Source: Clostridia bacterium
GTDB lineage: Bacteria > Bacillota > Clostridia > Oscillospirales > Acutalibacteraceae
DNA length: 64,000 nt
Reading direction: 5' to 3'
Assembly: GCA_017407755.1 (NCBI GenBank)
Contig: JAFQVY010000020.1
Span: 62,001-126,000 of the forward strand
Shown: in pieces, positions 8,819 through 15,131 of the stretch
How the letters are laid out: the number at the start of each line of letters is the position of its first letter
Position numbering within the stretch: the stretch's first letter is position 1
The notes under the pieces: generated by a model
Database searches by the model: none
The model's input: only the letters and a program-made list of their open reading frames with translations
What the model was told of the DNA's origin: nothing
Made by a program: the position numbers and the translations under genes

Positions 8819-9006
8819 GTGCGACCTTCGGGACGAAGTGGTATCTTCGTCAAATAAACAACGGTTTTCTAATACATCAATTTAATATCGGGGTGTAGCG
8901 CAGTTTGGTAGCGTGCGACCTTCGGGACGAAGTGGTATCTTCGTCAAATAAATAACGGTTTTCTAATACATCAATTTAATATCGGGGTGTAGCGCAGTTT
9001 GGTAGC
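8819..9006 (+). repeat. 94-bp tandem duplication, two units, carrying truncated tRNA-Pro
   Basis: Unit 1 is 8819-8912 and unit 2 is 8913-9006. They differ at one base (C at 8859, T at 8953), so the duplication is recent. Each unit has a short anticodon-like TTCGGGACGAAG piece, a 7-bp hairpin (GACGAAG-TGGTAT-CTTCGTC), an AT-rich stretch and then the first 24 or so bases of tRNA-Pro. Confidence 0.9.
8889..8933 (+). pseudogene. tRNA-Pro 5' half, copy 2 (truncated)
   Basis: It starts with the same CGGGGTGTAGCGCAGTTTGG as the intact gene and keeps the D-arm. It diverges at the anticodon arm and has no T-arm or acceptor 3' strand, so it cannot give a tRNA. Confidence 0.8.
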
Positions 9007-9059
9007 GCGCTTCGTTCGGGACGAAGAAGTCGTGGGTTCGAATCCCGTCACCCCGACCA
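8983..9059 (+). tRNA. tRNA-Pro (CGG)
   Basis: 77 bases, intact, with encoded CCA. Acceptor CGGGGTG / CACCCCG with discriminator A. Anticodon arm CTTCG-TTCGGGA-CGAAG gives anticodon CGG. T-loop TTCGAAT present. It is the last copy of an array in which the two upstream copies are broken. Confidence 0.96.
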
Positions 9060-9060
9060 A

Positions 9061-9097
9061 AAATCCCTCAGGTTTTCAGCCTGAGGGATTTTTTTAA
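9061..9097 (+). terminator. Terminator after tRNA-Pro
   Basis: Stem AATCCCTCAGG / CCTGAGGGATT with a seven-base loop and a run of seven T. Its far end touches the 3' end of the convergent S-component gene. Confidence 0.92.
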
Positions 9098-9606
9098 TAA
9101 ATATACCTTTCGGATTTTTTGAGCACTGCGATAATGGGGCAAATAAGCACTCCGCAAATAAGATTGCTGACGCCGTGAATAAGGTCAAAGGGGAGTCCCG
9201 AAATAACCCAAGCTACGGTTGCCTTAAAGCTGAGCCCGAAAAAAATTGCCTGTGCCGGGGCGTAAAGTATGCCGAATAAAAAGCCATGCAGAGAGCAAAG
9301 CCCCATATAAATAAAGGGCTTTGCCTTTTTTGGCATATTCTTTGGTAAAAGCATGGTTGCACCCCAAAGTATAGTCCAGATATACATATATGGCACCCAC
9401 CAAACATTAAAACCCGAAAAAAGCCCGTTGAGGATTACATAAATGTAAATAGGGTAAAGTGCCTTTTGGCGGTAAACGACTGTGGTAGCAATGGTGAACA
9501 CACCCAATAAATGGATATTCGGCAGTACCTCCATAAGCATTTTAGAGGCAAACATCATTGCTCCCAGCATACCGAAAACGGCAATCTCTTTAATGTTAAG
9601 CTTCAT
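9094..9606 (-). CDS. ECF transporter S component, probably for a cobalamin-type vitamin
   Basis: 170 residues with about five or six membrane helices, the size and shape of an ECF substrate-binding (S) component. The N-terminus (EIAVFGMLGAMMFASKMLME) has the small-residue AxxxA-type helix used by S components to dock on the EcfT protein. The ATPases and EcfT are not here, so it would use a shared module encoded elsewhere. It starts one base inside the stop of the DUF4430 lipoprotein gene, and both lie behind a cobalamin riboswitch. Uptake of B12 or a B12 precursor is therefore likely; this is inferred from regulation, not from binding residues. Confidence 0.8.
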   Translation of the reverse strand: MKLNIKEIAVFGMLGAMMFASKMLMEVLPNIHLLGVFTIATTVVYRQKALYPIYIYVILNGLFSGFNVWWVPYMYIWTILWGATMLLPKNMPKKAKPFIYMGLCSLHGFLFGILYAPAQAIFFGLSFKATVAWVISGLPFDLIHGVSNLICGVLICPIIAVLKKSERYIY

Positions 9607-10043
9607 TACTCAACTTTAAAGGCGTAAGCTTTGCCTTCTTCAATGGGAGTGAGCTCAACGCCTGTAGATGCATACTCGCCGTCAATATAAAACGCCCAGT
9701 ACTTGCCGTCCTTGTCATAGTCGGCAGTAATGCCGTTAACGGATTTAACGTAAAGTCCGTAGGCTCCCTCGTCGCCTTCTAAAAGAGAAAGCTCAATCAA
9801 AGCTTCACCAACAGTTTCCTTGTCAGTGTGAATTTCAAAAGCTTGGGTTTTGCCTTCGAAGTCTGTAACGGTAAAGTCAAAGACCTTTTCGCCCTGACCC
9901 AGCACTGTCGCCGAATCGGATATGGGTGCTTCAATAAAGCTTTTACTATTGTCGTCGCAACCAACTGAAGTAAGTGCCATAGCCGCAATAAGCACAACCA
10001 GAAGGAGTGACGGCAAAATCTTCTTAAATTTTGTCATCTTCAT
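9606..10043 (-). CDS. DUF4430 lipoprotein, vitamin-uptake partner
   Basis: 145 residues. A lipoprotein signal ends in the lipobox LTSVGC, then a Ser/Asp linker leads to a DUF4430 domain (FDFTVTDFEGKTQAFEIHTD ... YWAFYIDGEYASTGVELTPI). DUF4430 resembles the C-terminal domain of transcobalamin and intrinsic factor, so binding of a cobalamin at the cell surface is plausible. It is the first gene after the cobalamin riboswitch and is translationally coupled to the S component by a TAATG overlap. The ribosome site AGGAG precedes the start. Confidence 0.85.
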   Translation of the reverse strand: MKMTKFKKILPSLLLVVLIAAMALTSVGCDDNSKSFIEAPISDSATVLGQGEKVFDFTVTDFEGKTQAFEIHTDKETVGEALIELSLLEGDEGAYGLYVKSVNGITADYDKDGKYWAFYIDGEYASTGVELTPIEEGKAYAFKVE

Positions 10044-10071
10044 AAAATTCTCCTATAAAATTAATTTCCTC

Positions 10072-10255
10072 ACAGTCGGCACTCGCAACTTTAAGTAAGG
10101 ATTTTATCTTAAAAATATTTCGACTCGGTGCATTTTCTTCGCCTTCTCAGTTTCCCAATGGCTTGTCACTCCTTGCGGCAGGAGATAGAAGAAAATTATT
10201 AGCACCTCACGGCGACGTGCTCGTACAGGATTTTCACCTGTTTCCTTTTAAGACA
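10072..10255 (-). promoter_or_regulatory. Cobalamin riboswitch
   Basis: On the minus strand the leader contains GGAAACAGGTGAAAATCCTG, then a CGTCGCCGTGA segment and GCCATTGGGAAACTGAGAAG followed by GCG. These are the conserved core elements of the B12 riboswitch family in the expected order. The element starts just after a good promoter and ends about 30 bases before the DUF4430 gene. No clear terminator hairpin is seen, so control may be by hiding the ribosome site. Edges are approximate. Confidence 0.88.
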
Positions 10256-10260
10256 AAGCT

Positions 10261-10289
10261 ATTATATCATAATCGACAGAAAGCTTCAA
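10261..10289 (-). promoter_or_regulatory. Promoter of the cobalamin-riboswitch transcript
   Basis: On the minus strand TTGAAG, 17-base spacer ending in TGA, TATAAT. It is placed a few bases upstream of the riboswitch core. Confidence 0.8.
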
Positions 10290-10367
10290 GTTTATGGCTT
10301 ATATTTCTAAAAATCCGCTTATTGCAGAAATTCTTCGGAAGTTATAAAATAATAAACGGTGTTTGAT

Positions 10368-11492
10368 ATGAAAAAATTTTTAGCTAAACCCCTTTCTTTT
10401 GTAAAGAAAAATCCTGTCCTTACAATTTCATTTTTTGCAGCACTTATTACCTGCTTTTTTGTGCCCATAGATAAGGAATATATAGATTATTTTGATTTCA
10501 AAACCCTGACCTGTCTGTTTTGTGTCCTTGCGGTGGTATGTGCACTTAAAAACATAAATTTTTTCTATGTGCTTGCCCGCAAAATTGTTGAGCTTTTCCG
10601 CACCGCCCGTCTTGCAATTCTGGCTCTGGTGTATATAACCTTTATCGGTTCAATGCTTATTGCCAACGATATGGCACTGCTAACATTTCTTCCCTTGGGT
10701 TATTTCGTACTGCATAGAACCCACAAGGAAGAATATATGGCGTTCACCTTTATTATGCAAAACATTGCCGCTAATTTAGGCGGAATGCTTACCCCCTTCG
10801 GAAATCCTCAGAATCTTTACCTATACTCCAAATTCAACATTCCCACAGGCGAATTTACCCTTATAATGCTGCCGCCGTTTTTGCTTTCGGTTTTGCTAAT
10901 TACTCTTTGTTGTATTGTGTTTGTAAAGCCTGAGGGACTTCGCCTTTCGGGTAAAAAAATATACCTTAGCCGACGCAGAACAAGCATTTATTTAGCACTT
11001 TTTGCTTTGGCTATATTAATTGTTTTCAGAGGTATACCCTATTGGGTAGGTCTTCTTATTATTCCTGCCGCCATAGGAGTTCTTGATTTCAAAGCCTTAA
11101 AATCCGTTGACTACGGACTTCTTTTTACCTTCGTATTCTTCTTTATTTTCTCAGGTAATATGTCCCGAATCGAAGTGGTTCGTGAGCTTTTTATGTGGCT
11201 TCTTGAAAAGAACACCCTTCTTGTGAGTGTTACGTCCTGTCAGGTTATAAGCAACGTTCCCACAGCCATACTGTTGTCGCAGTTTACAGAGAACTATGCA
11301 GATTTACTTGTTGGCGTAAACATCGGCGGAGTAGGTACACTTATAGCATCTTTAGCAAGCCTTATTACATTTCGCGAGTATAACAGGGTTTCTCCCGGCA
11401 AAACTCTGAAATATATCGTCGAGTTTTCGCTTTTTAATTTCGGCTTTCTTATAATTCTCACGTCATTTATGATGTTGCTTAAGGAGTTTTGA
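10368..11492 (+). CDS. Anion permease of the ArsB/NhaD/CitMHS (SLC13-like) superfamily
   Basis: 374 residues and about ten membrane helices. The segment IANDMALLTFLPL and the later SNVPTAILLSQF are the paired half-site motifs typical of the citrate/arsenite/sodium-proton antiporter (IT) superfamily. The loop MLTPFGNPQNLYLYSKF is also characteristic. The substrate cannot be told. I chose the ATG at 10368; a GTG nine bases earlier is an alternative and neither has a strong ribosome site. The next gene starts two bases after its stop, so the two are co-transcribed. It is divergent from the riboswitch operon. Confidence 0.82.
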   Translation: MKKFLAKPLSFVKKNPVLTISFFAALITCFFVPIDKEYIDYFDFKTLTCLFCVLAVVCALKNINFFYVLARKIVELFRTARLAILALVYITFIGSMLIANDMALLTFLPLGYFVLHRTHKEEYMAFTFIMQNIAANLGGMLTPFGNPQNLYLYSKFNIPTGEFTLIMLPPFLLSVLLITLCCIVFVKPEGLRLSGKKIYLSRRRTSIYLALFALAILIVFRGIPYWVGLLIIPAAIGVLDFKALKSVDYGLLFTFVFFFIFSGNMSRIEVVRELFMWLLEKNTLLVSVTSCQVISNVPTAILLSQFTENYADLLVGVNIGGVGTLIASLASLITFREYNRVSPGKTLKYIVEFSLFNFGFLIILTSFMMLLKEF

Positions 11493-11493
11493 T

Positions 11494-12360
11494 ATGAGCA
11501 TAAAAATTACAGACGTAAGAGCAATAAAGGGCGACAGTGCTTTTCTTGTTGATGACGGAAAAACCGCAATCCTTTATGACTCCGGTTTTGGCTTTACAGG
11601 CTTTAAGGTTGCTGAAAATATCAAAAAAGAGCTAAATGGGCGAAACCTTGACTTTATCTTCCTGACCCACTCACACTATGACCATGCCTTAGGCTCGGCT
11701 TATGTACTTGAGAAGTTTAAAGAAGCCAAGGTGGTAGCAGGAGAATACGCCGAAAAAATCTTTAAAAAATCCTCTGCTAAGGCTTTGATGCGCGAGCTTG
11801 ACCGTAAGTTTGCATTAAAAAACGGCATTGAAAAATACGAGGATTTAGCCGATAACCTTACAGTTCACATAACTCTTAAAGACGGTGACAAAATAAAAGC
11901 AGGGGATATGACCTTTACTGCTCTTAATCTGACGGGCCATACAAAATGCTCTATTGGCTACTACCTTGAAAGCGAAAAACTGCTTTTGAGTACCGAGTCT
12001 TTGGGCGTATATGTAGGCGAAGGAGTGGTTGTGCCCTCGTATTTGGTAGGATATGAAATGGTGATTGACTCAATCAAGCGAGTGAAGAGCCTTGACGTAG
12101 AAAAAATCCTTGTGCCTCACTATGGCGTTATTGAAAAGAAAGAGGCAAAAGCTTACCTTGAAGAGGCTTATAAAAGTGCTGTAGAAACCGCTTTTGAAAT
12201 CAAAGAAATTCTTAAAACGTCTACAAAAGAAGCCGCCGTAAAATATTTTGTAAACAAGTTTTACAATGAAAAAGTCAAGGAAATTTACCCAAAAGATGCA
12301 ATGCTTTTAAATACTTCCATAACAGTTGACCTTATAGAAAAAGCCGACCTTGCAATTTAG
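11494..12360 (+). CDS. MBL-fold metal-dependent hydrolase
   Basis: 288 residues. The zinc motif is FLTHSHYDHALGS (HxHxDH), with further ligands in LNLTGHTKCSIGY and near LVPHYGVI. The N-terminal beta-strands (DVRAIKGDSAFLVDDGKTAILYD) fit the metallo-beta-lactamase fold, and a helical C-terminal region of about 60 residues resembles B2-type hydrolases. The exact substrate is unknown. It lies two bases behind the anion permease and ends inside a terminator stem shared with the convergent pyridoxal kinase gene. Confidence 0.85.
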   Translation: MSIKITDVRAIKGDSAFLVDDGKTAILYDSGFGFTGFKVAENIKKELNGRNLDFIFLTHSHYDHALGSAYVLEKFKEAKVVAGEYAEKIFKKSSAKALMRELDRKFALKNGIEKYEDLADNLTVHITLKDGDKIKAGDMTFTALNLTGHTKCSIGYYLESEKLLLSTESLGVYVGEGVVVPSYLVGYEMVIDSIKRVKSLDVEKILVPHYGVIEKKEAKAYLEEAYKSAVETAFEIKEILKTSTKEAAVKYFVNKFYNEKVKEIYPKDAMLLNTSITVDLIEKADLAI

Positions 12361-12372
12361 CAAAGTCGGCTT
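12341..12372. terminator. Terminator shared by convergent genes
   Basis: Stem AAGCCGAC / GTCGGCTT with a 16-base loop; the stop codon of the MBL hydrolase lies in the loop. On the minus strand it is followed by TTTTTC, so it works best for the pyridoxal kinase transcript. Confidence 0.7.
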
Positions 12373-12375
12373 AAA

Positions 12376-13209
12376 TTAATTATTAACCATTTCAATCAGC
12401 TTGTAAAGCACAGGCTCAAATTTGGCACCGTACCAATGATTTTCTTCCTCGGCGGTTGCTTTTATGCATTCAAGGGAATAGTCAGCGGCAATTTTTGCAG
12501 CCTCAAAGGCAGTTTTGCCTCTTAAAAATGCACCCACAAATGCAGAGGCGTAAATGTCACCTGTGCCGTGGCAGCTGTTGGGAAGCAGCTGGTGCTCATA
12601 GTAGCTGTACTGATTGTTTTCAAAAACAACTACTCCTGTATATCCTTCTCTGTAAGAAATACCTGTAAAAATAATATTCTTACATCCCATATCAGTAAGC
12701 TTTGAAAGAATTTCGTCAATATAATCTTTGTCGTATACGGTTTTGTATTCGGTGTCTGTCAAGAAACAGGCTTCTGTAATGTTGGGGATTATATAATCAG
12801 CTTCTGTGCAAAGAGTTTTCATAGCCTCAACAAATTCTTGATCAAAGCCGGGGTAAAGGTTGCCGCCGTCTGCCATTGCAGGGTCAACAATCTTTTTGCC
12901 GCAATCCTTTAAGGCGGATTTGAAAATGTCTTTTACATAGTCAATCTGCTTTGTACTGCCAAGATAACCTGTGTAAATAGCATCAAACTTAATGTTTTCC
13001 TTTGCCCAGTGCTCGTTAATTTTGGGCATATCCTCGGTTAAATCTCTGAAAGTATAGCCTTTAAAGCCTGCAGTGTGAGTAGAAAGTACTGCCGAGGGAA
13101 GAACACAGGTTTCAATTCCGCAAGCAGAAATAACAGGCAAAGCCACCGTCAGCGAGCATTGTCCCACACAGGAAATATCCTGAATAGTAAGTATTTTTTT
13201 ATATGACAT
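12376..13209 (-). CDS. pdxY: Pyridoxamine/pyridoxal kinase (PdxY/PdxK-type)
   Basis: 277 residues of the ribokinase-like fold. It phosphorylates pyridoxal or pyridoxamine in the vitamin B6 salvage route. The N-terminus ILTIQDISCVGQCSLTVALP and the STHTAGF motif bind the pyridoxal. TGYLGS and VDPAMAD lie in the central sheet. The catalytic anion-hole region reads NSCHGTGDIYASAF, with the expected aspartate. The ribosome site GGAATGGAG precedes the start. The gene lies 89 bases downstream of a MocR-type regulator on the same strand, and such pairs usually mean B6-responsive control. Confidence 0.9.
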   Translation of the reverse strand: MSYKKILTIQDISCVGQCSLTVALPVISACGIETCVLPSAVLSTHTAGFKGYTFRDLTEDMPKINEHWAKENIKFDAIYTGYLGSTKQIDYVKDIFKSALKDCGKKIVDPAMADGGNLYPGFDQEFVEAMKTLCTEADYIIPNITEACFLTDTEYKTVYDKDYIDEILSKLTDMGCKNIIFTGISYREGYTGVVVFENNQYSYYEHQLLPNSCHGTGDIYASAFVGAFLRGKTAFEAAKIAADYSLECIKATAEEENHWYGAKFEPVLYKLIEMVNN

Positions 13210-13298
13210 CTAAACCACTCCATTCCTAAACTGAGCATATTATATCATTTTGTGATTATATAAAAATACCCAAACTGACAAAAAATAATATAACCAGA

Positions 13299-14390
13299 TT
13301 ACTTGAGCTTTCGCTTTTTTCTTCTTACTCTGTTAATATGCCTCTCAAAGTCGCCGCTTTCAATAAGCTCTGTAATAACATATTGGTCTAAAACAGGCAC
13401 TGTGCAAGAGTAAAAGCCAAGTATTTCTTTAAAATCATCAACAAGTCTTTCGGGCAGTACCATATAGCCGATTCTCATAGAGGGAGCAATGGTTTGAGAG
13501 AAGGTGTTAAGATAGATTACTCTGCCGCTTTTTGAAAGTGCAAAAACCGTGTCCTCGTTTTTTTTAGAAACCGTAAGCTCCGCCGAGTAGTTGTCTTCAA
13601 TAATAAATCCCTCACGCTTTTGCGCCCATTTAAGATATTCCTGACGCTTGCTTACACTTGCAGTAATGCCGCTTGGAAAGCTGTTAAAGGGTGTAATGTG
13701 CAAAACCGAGGCGTTGCTTTTTTCAAGCTCAGTTGTTTTAATTCCGTTTCTGCCCATTTTAAGCATCTGGAATTTTACCCCGTTTGCACTATATACCTGA
13801 CTTATTTTTTCATAGGAAGGGTCCTCTAAAGCATAAATCCTGTCTTTGCCTAAAAGCTGCAGGATAAGTCCGTAAAGATATTCGGCACCTGCACCAATAA
13901 CTATTTGCTCAGCTTTTGCATCAACGCCGCTGCTTCGCAAAAGGTATTTTGCAATGGAAGCTCTTAGCTCTGAAAGTCCTTGGTTTGGTGATTTTTTGAG
14001 CACTTCCTCTCCTTTTTCGCTCAAAACTTTTCTCACGGTTTTAGCAAGAGTTGAAAAAGGAAAATCGCTTTCAGCTCTTTCACCGCTTAAAACTACAGGC
14101 GAAGGTTCAGAGTGAAAATCAGCCGTGCTTAAAAAGTCGCTTTCCTTGTAAATAACAAAGTAACCGCTACGCTCTTTGGCTTCAATATAACCTTCGTCAC
14201 AAAGTATAGAGTAGGCGTGCTGAGCGGTAATAACGCTTACGCCTGTTTCTTCGCACAAAAGCCTTTTAGAGGGCAATTTACTGCCAAAGCTTAAGGCTCC
14301 GCTTACAATATCCTTTTTAATCTGCTCATAAATCTGCATATAGGCAAAATTACCTTCTTTGTTGATGCTATATTTCATCTGATTATACAC
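13299..14390 (-). CDS. MocR-type regulator (GntR HTH plus aminotransferase-like domain), lacks the PLP lysine
   Basis: 363 residues. Residues about 10-75 are a GntR winged helix (QIYEQIKKDIVSGALSFGSK, LPSKRLLCEETGVSVITAQH). Residues about 110-363 are a fold-type I aminotransferase-like domain with EDPSY and IIEDNY. The Schiff-base lysine of the usual TFSK motif is replaced: the sequence reads NTFSQTIAPSMRIGY, with Gln at about residue 299. It lies 31 residues after the Tyr of EDNY, the same spacing as Lys312 and Tyr281 in GabR. The protein also stops about 90 residues short of usual MocR length, ending HINRVRRKKRKLK. Placement before a pyridoxal kinase suggests a PdxR-like role, but covalent PLP sensing looks impossible. 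Confidence 0.85.
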   Translation of the reverse strand: MYNQMKYSINKEGNFAYMQIYEQIKKDIVSGALSFGSKLPSKRLLCEETGVSVITAQHAYSILCDEGYIEAKERSGYFVIYKESDFLSTADFHSEPSPVVLSGERAESDFPFSTLAKTVRKVLSEKGEEVLKKSPNQGLSELRASIAKYLLRSSGVDAKAEQIVIGAGAEYLYGLILQLLGKDRIYALEDPSYEKISQVYSANGVKFQMLKMGRNGIKTTELEKSNASVLHITPFNSFPSGITASVSKRQEYLKWAQKREGFIIEDNYSAELTVSKKNEDTVFALSKSGRVIYLNTFSQTIAPSMRIGYMVLPERLVDDFKEILGFYSCTVPVLDQYVITELIESGDFERHINRVRRKKRKLK

Positions 14391-14543
14391 AACCTTTAAA
14401 AATCCTATAAAATCATATTACCAAAATTAATATGAGCTTGTCAATGTGAAAAAACTGCAAATTCCGACAATATTTTTCAAATTCACTATACAAAGTTGTT
14501 TTGATGTGTTAAAATAACCTTACAAATTTTCGGAGGTAATATT

Positions 14544-15029
14544 ATGAAAAAGATTTTGGCATTACTTACTGCAATTTTAATGTGTATGTCTTTGCTTACT
14601 GCATGCACAGGTGAAAAAGCATTAAACGACACACCTCTTTCTGAGGCTATGGATAAAATCAACGCTGAGGTTTTTGACGGTGGCGAAAATATGAGAGCAA
14701 TCGATACTTTAGAAAAGCTTGAGCTTTATTACAGTATTGCCTCCGCTGATGTAAAGGATTTTGCCGCCGAGGTTGCAAAAAATTCAGCAACGGAAATCGA
14801 CGAGGTTATCTTAATCAAAGCTACTGACACTGATGCCGCAAAGCGTATTGCCGAAAAGCTTGAAATCAGACTTCAGTCTCAAAAAGACCTATGTGCAAGC
14901 TATTCGCCTGAGCTTTTGGCTATTGCCGAAAAATGCTCGGTACGTACACAGGATGTACTTGTAAGCCTTATTGTTACTGAGAGCTATGACGAAGCCGTTT
15001 CTTTGTGCGACGAAATTCTTTTTAACTGA
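14544..15029 (+). CDS. DUF4358 lipoprotein
   Basis: 161 residues. The signal peptide MKKILALLTAILMCMSLLTAC ends in the lipobox LTAC. The mature part fits DUF4358: YYSIASADVKDFAAEVAKNS, then a central EVILIKATDTDAAKRIAEKL segment and a C-terminal DVLVSLIVTESYDEAV. Function is unknown; the family is common in clostridia as a cell-surface lipoprotein. GGAGG lies seven bases before the ATG. It is a single gene with its own terminator. Confidence 0.85.
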   Translation: MKKILALLTAILMCMSLLTACTGEKALNDTPLSEAMDKINAEVFDGGENMRAIDTLEKLELYYSIASADVKDFAAEVAKNSATEIDEVILIKATDTDAAKRIAEKLEIRLQSQKDLCASYSPELLAIAEKCSVRTQDVLVSLIVTESYDEAVSLCDEILFN

Positions 15030-15038
15030 TAATATTAA

Positions 15039-15070
15039 TTCCGCCGTTTTCCTTAGCGGCGGTATTTTTA
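15039..15070 (+). terminator. Terminator after the DUF4358 gene
   Basis: Stem CCGCCG / CGGCGG with a ten-base loop, followed by TATTTTTAT. Confidence 0.8.
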
Positions 15071-15072
15071 TG

Positions 15073-15101
15073 TTGATACAGTTAAGGATTTGTGGTACAA
15101 T
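15073..15101 (+). promoter_or_regulatory. Promoter of pcrA
   Basis: TTGATA, 17-base spacer, TACAAT. Transcription would begin near 15108, so the ATG codons at 15102 and upstream are not usable and the gene start is 15132. Confidence 0.75.
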
Positions 15102-15131
15102 ATGAAAAGTTTTTCGAAGGGATTTTTATTT

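Noticed and set aside
8819-8870. T-box leader, because of the AAGTGGTATC motif in a hairpin
   Set aside because: The match to the T-box core is partial, there is no stem I, and the downstream gene is a tRNA rather than an amino-acid gene.
8682-9059. CRISPR array
   Set aside because: Only two near-identical 94-bp units exist, and they contain tRNA-Pro sequence rather than short repeats with unique spacers.
10163-10366. Open frame on the plus strand in the riboswitch region
   Set aside because: It is antisense to the cobalamin riboswitch and its promoter, with no coding character.
13210-13298. Frameshifted remainder of the MocR C-terminus
   Set aside because: The 89 bases after the stop are AT-rich and do not encode aminotransferase-like sequence in any frame; they are too short to hold the missing part.
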